Shown: positions 41,964 to 50,560, counted from the first letter of the stretch. The stretch is DNA of 64,000 nucleotides from CAZMGV01 sp964565925 (GCA_964565925.1 CAZMGV010000005.1:62001-126000); one strand, 5' to 3'. Program-made: numbers and translations. Notes: generated by a model not told the origin, from the sequence alone.

Positions 41964-42575
41964 TCAGTTCAGTTCGTGGCTCACCGGGACCCCGGCGGAG
42001 GCGATCCGCTGTTCGGAGGTGTTGCGGTTACTGCCCGGGGTCAGGAACTCCGGGTTCACGAAGAGGCGGGCCACCGGCATCCGGGTGAGCGTGCCCTTCG
42101 GAGTGAGCGCCGCGGTGAAGGGGCCGGATTCGGTCACATGGTGATCCAGCCAGATCAGGTGGAGGGCTTCCAGCCGGGCCACCGCATCCATCACTTCGGT
42201 GCGGGTCAGTTTGCTGTCGCGGGCGAATTCGCGCAGGCCGGCCTGGCCGCGCCGGTCGAGCACCGCCAGCAGCTTCACGTCATTGCGCGTGATCCTGGCC
42301 CCGACCTGTGCCGAAAGTTCCTCGGCCGCCTGGTCCAGTTTCGCATATTCTTCCTGCTTCGCTTTCGGGGTGGCGAGCCCGTCGAAAAGTCCCGTGTGGG
42401 CGGCCGAGTCGGCAGCCACCGGCATGGCGACGGTTGATGCAGCCAGTGTTACCGGATGAACGACGAGGGCTCCGACGAGCATCGTCTCTCCTCCGGCGCA
42501 GGCCTGCAGCATCAGGCAGCTGGCGGCGATGGCGGCTAAGGGTATCGGGAGCTTTATGTTCTGGTGGTTCTTCAT
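41964..42575 (-). CDS. Lipoprotein with winged-helix-like domain
   Basis: The 203-residue protein has a signal peptide ending in lipobox LQAC (Cys near residue 26). Residues about 90-165 read like a MarR-type winged helix (ARITRNDVKLLAVLDRRGQAGLREFARDSKLTRTEVMDAVARLEALHLIW ... TAALTPKGT), with a recognition-helix-like SKLTRTEVMDAVARLEALHLI segment. A DNA-binding fold on a lipoprotein is odd, so it may be a protein-interaction winged helix. The gene lies 63 bases downstream of a sigma-54-type promoter. It has AGGAGGAT just before the ATG. Confidence 0.8.
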   Translation of the reverse strand: MKNHQNIKLPIPLAAIAASCLMLQACAGGETMLVGALVVHPVTLAASTVAMPVAADSAAHTGLFDGLATPKAKQEEYAKLDQAAEELSAQVGARITRNDVKLLAVLDRRGQAGLREFARDSKLTRTEVMDAVARLEALHLIWLDHHVTESGPFTAALTPKGTLTRMPVARLFVNPEFLTPGSNRNTSEQRIASAGVPVSHELN

Positions 42576-42638
42576 GGTCCTATCCTCCTGGTGACTGGCG
42601 GTTTCCTTGGCCGCCGTGTCGTAACTGGAGGTCTTATT

Positions 42639-42653
42639 ACAAGCCCCGTGCCA
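42639..42653 (-). promoter_or_regulatory. Sigma-54 promoter for lipoprotein gene
   Basis: On the minus strand TGGCACGGGGCTTGT matches the -24 element TGGCACG exactly, with correct spacing to a -12 element TTGT (consensus TTGC). It lies 63 bases before the lipoprotein ATG. Three further sigma-54 sites and an NtrC-type activator occur within 8 kb. Confidence 0.7.
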
Positions 42654-42831
42654 CGGAGCAGGGCCACTTGAAAATCAGCGAATCGGGTGTTTTTGACGGA
42701 AATCCCGCTGAAAATGTGACTTTGAAGCGGTGGCCTGGGGAGAAGCGGAGCTTCCCACCGGTTTCCGGTGAGTTCTCGTGGTCAGGGGGGACCCGGCAGA
42801 GTTCGCCGGTGACTCATGGATCTTCAGGAGT

Positions 42832-43251
42832 TCAAGCGGTTCTGAGCTGGGGGATGCGGCGGGCGGGAATGCCACCAGGAGCTATACAGCGAGTCGCTTC
42901 GGCGATACGCAGGGCCACATCCGCCGGAGAAGCAGTCTTGTGGCTGGCAAAAGCAATCTTCAGGTGGGCGTTTGTCTTATGAATGGTGGCGGGGTCGTCC
43001 CAGAACGGAAGCAGGAGACCGGCCGGCGACGTCACGCCGGATTTGCGGATCGCCTGGAGCCAGCCCAACCCGTTTGCGCCGGGCAACTGGGTGTCGAGAA
43101 GGATCAGGTCGAATTCGACCTTCTGGAGTGAGCTCTCGGCCGCGCCGGCATTGGCGACGGGGACCACCAGGGCGCCCCGTGCCTTCAGGATCGGCGCCAG
43201 GCGGCGCATGAAGAAGTGGTCGTCTCCGGCCAGCAGCAGTTTAGAGGTCAT
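42832..43251 (-). CDS. Stand-alone receiver-domain protein (third of three)
   Basis: The 139-residue protein is a single receiver domain: acidic pocket LLLAGDDHFFMRRL, phosphorylation site FDLILLDTQLPGANG, and Lys in FASHKTASPAD. No output domain follows; the last 20 residues are a basic tail. It lies 13 bases after the preceding receiver gene and is the last of a three-gene run transcribed from the sigma-54 site at 44225-44239. It probably acts by protein contact or as a phosphate sink for the neighbouring kinases. Confidence 0.8.
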   Translation of the reverse strand: MTSKLLLAGDDHFFMRRLAPILKARGALVVPVANAGAAESSLQKVEFDLILLDTQLPGANGLGWLQAIRKSGVTSPAGLLLPFWDDPATIHKTNAHLKIAFASHKTASPADVALRIAEATRCIAPGGIPARRIPQLRTA

Positions 43252-43264
43252 GGTCGTCTCTCCC

Positions 43265-43726
43265 TCAACTCCGTGCGGCGGGTGCCCGCAGCCAGTGTAC
43301 CGCCGCTTCCAGGAACTGCTCCCGGTGAAAAGGCAGCGTGAGAATGCTCTCCATCCGTTCCCGGATCTCCGGAGGCGGCTCCGGCAGTTCGCGGCGGGTG
43401 ATCCCGATCGCAGGAACCCTGTTGCGACTGTTCAGCTGTGCGAACAGGCCGCCCGCCTGATTGCCGGCCATGGCGCCGGTCAGTTCCGGCCCGAATGCCA
43501 GATCCAGAACAATGAGATCCGGCCGGCAGTTGCGGATGATCCGGTCGAACATGTGCGCATCGCTCAGGGACACAATGTCGCAGTCAGTGGCTTCCTTCAG
43601 GATATCGCCCAGCACATCGCATCCGTCGGGTTTGTGCAGGACCACGACCAGCTTGGCCGGAGCCATGGCTTTCAGCGTGTTCCGCATGAGGGGTTCTCCC
43701 GCAATTTCCTGTATCCGGATACTCAT
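43265..43726 (-). CDS. Degenerate stand-alone receiver-like protein (second of three)
   Basis: The 153-residue protein keeps the receiver core and the candidate phospho-Asp (RPDLIVLDLAFG). The N-terminal acidic pair is lost (VVVLHKPDGCDV), and the conserved Lys-Pro near the end reads TLPFHREQF, with no Lys. It is likely a pseudo-receiver unable to complete the normal phospho-switch. The ATG lies one base after the upstream stop (TGAGATG), implying translational coupling. An internal start at 43687 with GGGAGAA upstream is a shorter possibility. Confidence 0.75.
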   Translation of the reverse strand: MSIRIQEIAGEPLMRNTLKAMAPAKLVVVLHKPDGCDVLGDILKEATDCDIVSLSDAHMFDRIIRNCRPDLIVLDLAFGPELTGAMAGNQAGGLFAQLNSRNRVPAIGITRRELPEPPPEIRERMESILTLPFHREQFLEAAVHWLRAPAARS

Positions 43727-43727
43727 C

Positions 43728-44195
43728 TCAGCAGGCCACCTTGATGGGTTCGGCCAGGTTTTCGTTCAGAAGTTCGGGGAACTCGCCCATATCCGGGTCG
43801 AGCACTTCGCGCCGGGTCTTGGGCAGACATTCCGCGCGAAGGAGCTTGTTGTCGATCAGGTACATAAGGTCGTTCTTCGACATGTACAGGTCCACGCCGA
43901 AGTCGGCCGCATGGAAGGGGTCGGGCGACTCGGGATTGGCCGTGGCGACGATCGTGAACGGATTGTGATCCGCGCCGAACGGAGGCCGGAGCCGGCTGCA
44001 CAGTTCGATACCGGTCATTCTCGGCATGAACTCGTCGGCGATCACGAGGTCGGGGCGCAGCAGCGACGCAATCTTGATTGCGTCGTGGCCGTCTGTGGCC
44101 GTCCACACCTCGTAGCCCTCCCTCGAGAGCTGCTGGTCGATGATCTTCTGGAAAAACGGGTTGTCATCCGCGACTAATACTTTGAACTTTTTCAT
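43728..44195 (-). CDS. Stand-alone receiver-domain protein (first of three)
   Basis: The 155-residue protein has a receiver domain with VLVADDNPFFQKII, phosphorylation site PDLVIADEFMPRMTG, and Lys in LYMSKNDLM. A 40-residue tail without DNA-binding features follows. The ATG at 44195 has AGGAGG eight bases upstream. The sigma-54 promoter CGGCACTGCTTTTGC is 29 bases before it, so the three receiver genes are probably expressed under control of the adjacent NtrC-family activator. Confidence 0.85.
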   Translation of the reverse strand: MKKFKVLVADDNPFFQKIIDQQLSREGYEVWTATDGHDAIKIASLLRPDLVIADEFMPRMTGIELCSRLRPPFGADHNPFTIVATANPESPDPFHAADFGVDLYMSKNDLMYLIDNKLLRAECLPKTRREVLDPDMGEFPELLNENLAEPIKVAC

Positions 44196-44224
44196 GGCTG
44201 CCTCCTGCTCACGGAAGCAGTAAC

Positions 44225-44239
44225 GCAAAAGCAGTGCCG
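44225..44239 (-). promoter_or_regulatory. Sigma-54 promoter for the three-receiver operon
   Basis: On the minus strand CGGCACTGCTTTTGC has the -24 GGCAC and -12 TTGC elements at exact spacing (GG-N10-GC), 29 bases upstream of the ATG at 44195. A 158-base interval up to the end of the NtrC-type gene leaves room for enhancer sites; it includes the palindrome CCCCGGACTCCGGGG and an inverted TCACC/GGTGA pair. Confidence 0.72.
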
Positions 44240-44397
44240 AAATGGCGCTGTCGTGAAAAATGCGAATTCGGCCCGAATATGGGCAAAAACAGGCTTTTTT
44301 TGTTGTTAAAAAGGCTCACCGGGGTGGTGATATTTGGAGGTGGCAGGGGTGTCCCCGGACTCCGGGGTAAAATCCGACCCGGGGTTTGGGGCCGTAT

Positions 44398-45897
44398 TCA
44401 GGACTCTTTCGGGGGGTCTTCGGAGTCTTCCGGGAGCGTGCTACCCGACTGGAATTTCTGGTACAGGCGGCGAAAATTGCTGCGGTCCATCCCGGCTACC
44501 TCGGCCGCCTTGGTCATGCTGTTGCCTGTAAGCTTCATGACGTGTTCGATATACGCGAGCGTGATCCGGGCAAGGTGGCGGTCCTTCACGTCCTGGTAGG
44601 GACCGTCGAGGTTTTCCGCGGTGCCGGTGCCATTGCCGCCTGAACCGGAAGCCGGAACGCGAACGGTCCCCTGGAAATCGACGAGATTGCTCTTTGAAAG
44701 CACGACGGCCCGTTCGACCGCGTTCTTGAGTTCGCGGATATTGCCGGGCCAGCTGTGCGACAGCAGGAAGTTCAAGGCGTCGGGGCTGAACCCCTCCGCC
44801 CGTTTCTGGTACTTGCGGGCAAACTGGTTCAGGAATACATGGGCGATCAGCTCCACGTCGCCGGGTCTTGAACGCAAGGGCGGCACTTCGATGCGGATGA
44901 CGTTGAGCCGGTAGTAGAGGTCCTCCCTGAACCGCTTTTCCTTTACCTCCTTCTCGAGGTTCCGGTTCGTCGCGGAGATGATCCGTACATCTACCTTGCG
45001 GGTGTCGGAACTGCCGACCCGGCGGATCTCCCCTTCCTGGAGGGTGCGCAGCAGTTTGGCCTGCATTGGAAGCGGCAGTTCGCCCATTTCGTCCAGAAAC
45101 AGCGTACCGCCGTTCGCGGTTTCAAAGAGCCCGGCGCGGGCCCGGTCGGCGCCGGTGAACGAACCCTTCTCGTGGCCGAACAGTTCGGCTTCAAAGAGCG
45201 TTTCCGTGAAAGCCGAACAGTTGGCGACAACGAAGGGGGCGGATTTGCGGTTGGACCGGTCGTGCAGCGCACGGGCGATCAGTTCTTTCCCTGTGCCGCT
45301 CTCGCCCGTGACCAGGACCGGTACATCGGTGGGGCCGGCCACTTCGATCAGACTGCGGATTTCCTCGATGGCCGGGCTCTGTCCCAGCAGGATCGAGGCG
45401 ACGGTCGAGCCGCCCCGCTCCAGCTCCACGGCCTTGCGCCGCAGATGAACGAGTTCGGCCGCCCGGTGCAGAACCATCAGAAGCCGCTCATTGTCGAACG
45501 GTTTCATGATGTATTCGTAGGCACCCTGACGCACCGCCTTCACGGCTTCCGGTACGTCACCATGAGCCGTGATGAAGATCACTTCCGGATCACCGGGCAG
45601 GCGCCGGTAGTCGTTCAGGGCATCAAGACCCGTCCGCCCTGGCATGGAGACATCCGAAATAATCACATCCGTCTGAAGGTTCGCCAATCCCTGCAGGGCG
45701 TCGGCGACGGACGAGAACGTGTGTGTCTCGTAGCCGTTGGCATCCAGCACGCGCTTGTACAGGCCCAGAATCGCCTTCTCGTCGTCGATAAGCGCCACAA
45801 TTGTAGGGGAAGCGTTCTCCGGCACCTTCATCTCCATCAGAGGTTCAGTGATACGGACACATGCATACTCGGCAACAGCAGTATTCAGCGACCGCAT
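44398..45897 (-). CDS. NtrC-family sigma-54-dependent response regulator
   Basis: The 499-residue protein has a receiver (residues about 30-145; LIDDEKAILGL, phospho-Asp in VIISDVSMPGRTG). The AAA+ domain follows, with Walker A GESGTGKELIARALH, the sigma-54 contact loop KGSFTGADRA (GSFTGA variant of GAFTGA), Walker B GGTLFLDEMGEL, and LRERP-type RPGDVELIAHVFLNQF. A Fis-type helix-turn-helix closes it (LTGNSMTKAAEVAGMDRSNFRRLYQKF). It activates sigma-54 promoters after phosphorylation, and four such promoters lie within 7 kb. The start is uncertain: the ATG at 45897 has no clear ribosome binding site and ATGs at 45837/45831 would trim 20-22 residues. Confidence 0.93.
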   Translation of the reverse strand: MRSLNTAVAEYACVRITEPLMEMKVPENASPTIVALIDDEKAILGLYKRVLDANGYETHTFSSVADALQGLANLQTDVIISDVSMPGRTGLDALNDYRRLPGDPEVIFITAHGDVPEAVKAVRQGAYEYIMKPFDNERLLMVLHRAAELVHLRRKAVELERGGSTVASILLGQSPAIEEIRSLIEVAGPTDVPVLVTGESGTGKELIARALHDRSNRKSAPFVVANCSAFTETLFEAELFGHEKGSFTGADRARAGLFETANGGTLFLDEMGELPLPMQAKLLRTLQEGEIRRVGSSDTRKVDVRIISATNRNLEKEVKEKRFREDLYYRLNVIRIEVPPLRSRPGDVELIAHVFLNQFARKYQKRAEGFSPDALNFLLSHSWPGNIRELKNAVERAVVLSKSNLVDFQGTVRVPASGSGGNGTGTAENLDGPYQDVKDRHLARITLAYIEHVMKLTGNSMTKAAEVAGMDRSNFRRLYQKFQSGSTLPEDSEDPPKES

Positions 45898-45950
45898 GAT
45901 CTTAGCCAGTTAAATTCGGGAGTGGCGAGAAATCAGCTAAAAAATTGAAT

Positions 45951-45979
45951 TACAACGGATAACCGCAATATCCGTTGTA
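45951..45979. promoter_or_regulatory. Perfect 11-bp inverted repeat upstream of the NtrC-type gene
   Basis: TACAACGGATA (45951-45961) and its exact complement TATCCGTTGTA (45969-45979) flank the seven bases ACCGCAA. The site lies 54-82 bases before the activator start and about 170 bases before the divergent kinase. There is no T-run on either side, so an operator or enhancer site is more likely than a terminator. Confidence 0.55.
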
Positions 45980-46150
45980 GTTGTTAGGCAATGCCCAAAT
46001 GCGTCAAAATGGTTCCTTATTGGCACATATTCGTGATTTGCAGAGGGTCATCCTTTGAATTCAATTTCCAGGAATACGAAAAACCGCTATTATATCTGAA
46101 CTTTTCGATAGACCTTAGATACGGGTTGCAGGTGAAGCGGGGACATTTCG

Positions 46151-47935
46151 TTGGCAAGGCGATGGCATGTAGAGCGCAACGTGACGATTGCGCTGGTAGC
46201 CGCGTTCGCGGTTACCGGTGTCGCCGGGCTTGAAGCGTACCGCAATGCCGCCGAGTTCGTTTATACCAACCGCATCGTTAATCACACGCACGAAGTCCTG
46301 GTTTCCATTTCAAAAGTGATGGGCTCCGCCCGTGATCTTCAGTCGGATCTGCGGAGCTACGTTTTGATCGGGGACGAGAAGTTTCTCGACGCATATTTCA
46401 AGTCACGCCAGCGTGCGCAGGTTGACCTGGACGCACTGGAAGCGCTGACTTCGGATAACTCCCACCAGACGGCCCGGGTCGGGGAGATCCGGAAGCTGAT
46501 CACCACCCGTATCGAATACGATGATGAGGTGATGAAGGCCCTGCGGACCGAGGGTTATGAAGCTGCCCGTAAAATAATCGCATCCGGCCGGGGCGCTGCG
46601 ATTACGGACCAGATCCGGAAGGTGGTCGTTTCCATGGAGGATGAAGAGACCGGTCTGCTGAAAACCCGCAGTGACCTGTCGAACGTCTCGGAAGCCAATC
46701 TCCGGTTGAAATTCATATTCCTGACGGCACTCGGACTCATGGTTATCGGCGCCACGTTTTCCATCGTTAACCGGGATGCCGGGGCCCGGAGTTTTGCCGA
46801 ACAGGCGCTACGTGAAAACGAGGAACAGCTTCAGAGCATGCTCGATAACACGTCGTGGGTGATCTCCATGCGGGATCCGGACGGCCGGTTTCAGATGATC
46901 AACCGTCAGTTCGAGAAAACCTTCGGCCTGTCCAGAGAGAAAGCCCGGGATATGACTGTCGCAGAGCTGTTTCCCGGCCAGGCAGAATCGATAGACATTC
47001 ACGACCGTATGGCGATCGAACGCGGCGGGCCTGTCGAGTATGAAGAACGCACACCGCTGCCGGACGGAATGCATACCTGGTCGGTGACGAAGTTTCCTAT
47101 CTGCAATCCGGACGGCTCTCTGAGAGCCCTGTGCGCCATGTCAGTCGATATCACAGACCGCAAGAAAGCGGAGGAACAGAACCTCCTGCTGAACAGCCAG
47201 CTGGCGGCGACGAATAAAGAGCTGGAGGCTTTCAGCTATTCGGTATCCCACGATCTGCGGGCTCCGCTCCGCAGCATCGACGGGTTCAGTCAGGCACTGG
47301 TCGAGGATTATGCCGGGAAACTTGATTCTGAAGCCCGTGACTATCTGGACCGTATCCGTGCCGGCGTCGGGCGTATGGCTCAGCTGATCGACGACCTGCT
47401 GGATTTGGCCCGCGTAGGACGTACGGAAATGAACGTCGCCCGGGTGGATGCCTCGGCGATGGCAAACGCGGTCGTAGCCGATATCCGCGGGCGCGAGCCG
47501 AACCGGCAGGCGGAGATACTCGTGCAGAACGACCTGTCTGCGTTTGCCGACGCCCGGCTGCTCCGGGTGGTGCTGGAAAATCTGGTCGGCAACGCCTGGA
47601 AATTCAGCTCCCAGCGGGAACGGGCGCGGATAGAGCTGGGTCAGGAACACCTCCCGGACGGCACGCCTTATTTTTTTGTGAAAGATAACGGGGCCGGTTT
47701 CGATATGGCCTATGCGGGGAAGCTGTTCGGCATCTTTCAACGGCTCCATGCGATGAACGAATTCGAGGGGACCGGTATCGGACTCGCGACGGTGCAGCGG
47801 ATAGTTCACCGGCACGGCGGGAAAATCTGGGCCGAAGGTGCGGTGGGCAGGGGAGCGAAGATCAGCTTCACGTTCCCGCCGCTGGGCGATGATAGAGGCA
47901 GCGAGCCGCCGGAAAGTCATAGTGCAACGGCCTGA
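46151..47935 (+). CDS. CHASE3-PAS sensor histidine kinase
   Basis: The 594-residue kinase has two membrane helices (about 10-28 and 183-203) flanking a periplasmic CHASE3-type domain (VSISKVMGSARDLQSDLRSYVLIGDEKFLDAYF), then a PAS domain (residues about 220-340). The phospho-acceptor His near residue 366 lies in AFSYSVSHDLRAPLRSIDGFSQ, followed by HATPase_c boxes (NLVGNAWKFSS, FFVKDNGAGFDMAYAGKLFGIFQRLH, GTGIGLATVQRIVHRHGG). This is the phytochrome-type HisKA class often paired with Rcp1-like regulators, and one lies 25 bases downstream. The start is TTG with GCGGGGAC upstream; a GTG ten codons later is an alternative. Confidence 0.9.
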   Translation: MARRWHVERNVTIALVAAFAVTGVAGLEAYRNAAEFVYTNRIVNHTHEVLVSISKVMGSARDLQSDLRSYVLIGDEKFLDAYFKSRQRAQVDLDALEALTSDNSHQTARVGEIRKLITTRIEYDDEVMKALRTEGYEAARKIIASGRGAAITDQIRKVVVSMEDEETGLLKTRSDLSNVSEANLRLKFIFLTALGLMVIGATFSIVNRDAGARSFAEQALRENEEQLQSMLDNTSWVISMRDPDGRFQMINRQFEKTFGLSREKARDMTVAELFPGQAESIDIHDRMAIERGGPVEYEERTPLPDGMHTWSVTKFPICNPDGSLRALCAMSVDITDRKKAEEQNLLLNSQLAATNKELEAFSYSVSHDLRAPLRSIDGFSQALVEDYAGKLDSEARDYLDRIRAGVGRMAQLIDDLLDLARVGRTEMNVARVDASAMANAVVADIRGREPNRQAEILVQNDLSAFADARLLRVVLENLVGNAWKFSSQRERARIELGQEHLPDGTPYFFVKDNGAGFDMAYAGKLFGIFQRLHAMNEFEGTGIGLATVQRIVHRHGGKIWAEGAVGRGAKISFTFPPLGDDRGSEPPESHSATA

Positions 47936-47960
47936 CGGCCGAGAGGACAGGGGAGTTTTT

Positions 47961-48395
47961 ATGTCAGGTGGAACCATTCTGCTCGTCGAAGATAATCCCG
48001 ACGACGAAGCGCTCACATTGCGGTCGTTGAAGAAGAACCACATCGCCAATGAAGTCTATGTGGTGCGCGACGGTGCGGAGGCGCTCGACTATCTGTTCGG
48101 GACGGGGCCATTCGCTGCCAAGCGGCCTCCGCTGCCGCAGGTTGTCCTGCTGGACCTGAAGCTTCCCAAGGTCGACGGATTCGAGGTGCTCAGGCGGATA
48201 CGGGAAACCCCGGCGACGAAACTCCTTCCGGTGGTCATCTTCACCTCGTCGAAGGAGGAGCGCGATATTGCCGAAGGGTATGCCAAAGGCGCCAACAGTT
48301 ATGTGCGGAAACCTGTCGACTTCAAGGATTTCGCAGAAGCGGTGGCCAGCCTCCAGCTCTACTGGCTGGTGACAAACGAGCCTCCCAAGATATGA
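47961..48395 (+). CDS. Rcp1-like single-domain response regulator
   Basis: The 144-residue receiver begins TILLVEDNPDDEALTLRSLKKNH, has the long Rcp1-type insertion YLFGTGPFAAKRPPLPQVVLLDLKLPKVDGFEVL around the phospho-Asp, then VVIFTSSKEERDI and SYVRKPVDF. It is the expected partner of the upstream kinase. The ATG at 47961 has AGGGGAG about five bases upstream. Its stop overlaps the next kinase as ATGA, so kinase, regulator and hybrid kinase form one operon. Confidence 0.92.
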   Translation: MSGGTILLVEDNPDDEALTLRSLKKNHIANEVYVVRDGAEALDYLFGTGPFAAKRPPLPQVVLLDLKLPKVDGFEVLRRIRETPATKLLPVVIFTSSKEERDIAEGYAKGANSYVRKPVDFKDFAEAVASLQLYWLVTNEPPKI

Positions 48396-49921
48396 GCGGT
48401 GCATCAAGTATAGCCGGTGACCTGAGGGTCCTCTTTGTGGAGGATTCCGAGGACGACGCCCTCCTTCTGACCCGGACGATGGTGAAGGCCGGGTACAAAA
48501 TCGTCTCGCACCGGGTCGAGACGGCCGAAACGCTCAGGGAAGCGCTGCTCAACCAGTTATGGGATCTGGTGATTTCGGATTTCCAGATGCCGGCTTTCAA
48601 CGGCGCGGCCGCACTGGCGATGGTTCGGGAGATGATGCCCGACCTCCCGTTCATCGCGGTTTCGGGGACCCGGGGCGAGGACTATGTCGTCAAGGCAATG
48701 CACGACGGCGCGACGGACTTTCTGGTCAAGACGAATCTCGCGCGGCTGGTACCGGCCGTCGAGAGGGCCCTGAAAGAAAAAGCGATCAGCAGGGCGAAGG
48801 TGGAACTGGAGCGGCAACTGGCGGTCGCGCAGAAAATGGAAGCGGTCGGCCGTCTGGCGGCCGGGGTTGCTCACGACTTCAACAACCTGCTCGTCATTAT
48901 CAACGGCCATGCACAGATGGCTCACGCCGAACTGAAACAGCGTGATCCGGTAATGGCGGGAGATATCCTCAATATCCTCCGCGCGGGCGAGCGGGCGGCC
49001 GACCTCACTCGACGCCTCCTGACGTTCAGCCGGAGCAAAATCGCGATGGTCCGGGTATTGAAGCTGAACGGCGCCGTCTCGGACATGGAAAAGCTGCTCC
49101 GCCGCCTGATCCGGGAGGACGTGACCGTTAAGACGGTGCTGTGCGCGGACCCGTGGCCAATCGAAGCGGATCCGGGGAACATCGACCAGGTCATCCTGAA
49201 TCTGGTGGTGAACGCCTCGGATGCCATGTCGAACGGCGGTACGCTGACCATCGAAACCGCGAACGAGATCGTGGACGGGGTGCGCTTCGCGGTTCTGAAG
49301 GTCGTTGATACCGGCACCGGGATGAGTCCGGAAGTTCAGGCGCGCATATTCGAACCGTTTTTTACCACGAAAGAGGTCGGTAAAGGCACCGGGCTCGGGC
49401 TCCCGACGATTTACGGGATCGTTCAGTCCCACGGCGGATCGATCGAGGTGCAAAGCGCCGAAGGCGCGGGAACGACTTTTACGGTGCGGTTCCCGGTTAC
49501 GGAGAAGGGCGCTGTCCCGAAGGATTCCAGGTCTGAACCGGTACGTGGCGGTAGCGAAACCATTCTCATCGTCGAGGACCAGCCCGAGGTATCCAGGGTA
49601 GCCGTCCGGGTGCTCGGCAATTTGGGTTACCGGCTGATGGAAGCCAGAAACGGGATCGAGGCCGTCGGACTTTCCGATACCGAACTGAACAAAATCGACA
49701 TGCTGCTGACCGATGTCGTGATGCCGCATATGAACGGTACCGAGGTCGCCGAACGGCTGCGTCGCCGGAAACCCGGTCTGAAGGTGCTGTTCCTGTCGGG
49801 CCATGTGGCCGATGTGACGGAGGGCTTCGGTCTGGATTCGGCGGGGCTGGAGTTCCTGCGGAAACCGTATGCGATCGAGGATCTGGCGCTCAGGGTGAGG
49901 GTGATCCTCGATCGTAAGTGA
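48392..49921 (+). CDS. Hybrid histidine kinase: receiver-HisKA-HATPase-receiver
   Basis: The 509-residue cytoplasmic protein has an N-terminal receiver (VLFVEDSEDDALLL, phospho-Asp near residue 61 in LVISDFQMPAFNG), and a kinase core with His near residue 160 in AAGVAHDFNNLLVIINGHA. ATPase boxes follow (NLVVNASDAMSNGG, VVDTGTGMSPEVQARIFEPFFTTKEVGKGTGLGLPTIYGIVQSHGG). A C-terminal receiver comes last (ILIVEDQPEVSRVAV, phospho-Asp near residue 439 in MLLTDVVMPHMNG). With receivers at both ends and no membrane segment it can relay signals from the upstream kinase/regulator pair. Confidence 0.92.
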   Translation: MSGASSIAGDLRVLFVEDSEDDALLLTRTMVKAGYKIVSHRVETAETLREALLNQLWDLVISDFQMPAFNGAAALAMVREMMPDLPFIAVSGTRGEDYVVKAMHDGATDFLVKTNLARLVPAVERALKEKAISRAKVELERQLAVAQKMEAVGRLAAGVAHDFNNLLVIINGHAQMAHAELKQRDPVMAGDILNILRAGERAADLTRRLLTFSRSKIAMVRVLKLNGAVSDMEKLLRRLIREDVTVKTVLCADPWPIEADPGNIDQVILNLVVNASDAMSNGGTLTIETANEIVDGVRFAVLKVVDTGTGMSPEVQARIFEPFFTTKEVGKGTGLGLPTIYGIVQSHGGSIEVQSAEGAGTTFTVRFPVTEKGAVPKDSRSEPVRGGSETILIVEDQPEVSRVAVRVLGNLGYRLMEARNGIEAVGLSDTELNKIDMLLTDVVMPHMNGTEVAERLRRRKPGLKVLFLSGHVADVTEGFGLDSAGLEFLRKPYAIEDLALRVRVILDRK

Positions 49922-49943
49922 GCCGGGCGGGTCTGTCCGGGGT

Positions 49944-50516
49944 TTAGAGCGCGACCCCCAGGTTCGCCTGGGATTTCACGCCATACATCGACCATTCGCC
50001 GTCGTTGCGTTCCGCATCCGTGCGAACCACCCGGGAGAGATCGACTTGGGCATGGGCATCGAATACCGCTCCGCGGATGTCGGCACCGGCCAGTTTGGCA
50101 CCGGCCAGTTTGGCGCCTCTCAGGTCGGCTCCCCGAAGGTCGGCAAACGAGAGATCGGCGTTTTCCAGGTTGGCTTTACGAAGGTCGGCTCTGACCAGCT
50201 TCGAGCGGCTCAGGTTTGCCTGGCTGAAGTTGGTGGCCGTGGCGTTTACCTGGTTCATCACCGTGAACCGCAGGTCTGCGGAGGCGAAGTTCTTCTGGGA
50301 GAGATCGGAGCCGGAAAGGTTCCGGGCCGCGAGCCGGATTCCCGAACAGCTGGAGGCCGCCTGCGACTCCACGCATCCGGTATTCCGGCTGGCGGTGTTG
50401 TAGTCGACGCCGCGAACTTCGGCCGCGCATCCCGATCCGAGCAGCGCGGAGGCCAGAATCAGGCAGCCTGTCGCCGCCATATTGAGGATCATCTTGGTTT
50501 CGATGCTGGTTTTCAT
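49944..50516 (-). CDS. Pentapeptide-repeat lipoprotein or exported protein
   Basis: The 190-residue protein has a signal sequence (ILNMAATGCLILASALLGSGC), whose terminal GSGC is a non-ideal lipobox. A Cys-containing spacer and about 12 pentapeptide repeats of the A(D/N)LXX type follow (SQANLSRSKLVRADLRKANLENADLSF and on), predicted to form a right-handed quadrilateral beta-helix. The start ATG at 50516 has AAGGGAGAA seven bases upstream and a near-perfect sigma-54 promoter 29 bases upstream; a longer frame to 50606 would swallow that promoter and was rejected. Role unknown. It converges with the hybrid kinase gene. Confidence 0.85.
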   Translation of the reverse strand: MKTSIETKMILNMAATGCLILASALLGSGCAAEVRGVDYNTASRNTGCVESQAASSCSGIRLAARNLSGSDLSQKNFASADLRFTVMNQVNATATNFSQANLSRSKLVRADLRKANLENADLSFADLRGADLRGAKLAGAKLAGADIRGAVFDAHAQVDLSRVVRTDAERNDGEWSMYGVKSQANLGVAL

Positions 50517-50545
50517 GACTGTTCTCCCTTGACGGGAGTTACAAA

Positions 50546-50560
50546 GCAAACCCGGTGCCA
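50546..50560 (-). promoter_or_regulatory. Sigma-54 promoter for pentapeptide-repeat gene
   Basis: On the minus strand TGGCACCGGGTTTGC, followed by T, matches the -24 (TGGCAC) and -12 (TTGC) elements completely at exact spacing. The ATG is 29 bases downstream. This is the best sigma-54 site in the window. Confidence 0.82.

Noticed and set aside
44352..44366. Palindrome CCCCGGACTCCGGGG as a terminator of the NtrC-type gene
   Set aside because: No T-run follows on the minus strand. It is more likely part of the control region of the receiver operon and is mentioned there.
46023..46043. TGGCAC followed by TTGC upstream of the CHASE3 kinase, looking like a sigma-54 promoter
   Set aside because: The spacing between the -24 and -12 elements is six bases too long for sigma-54.
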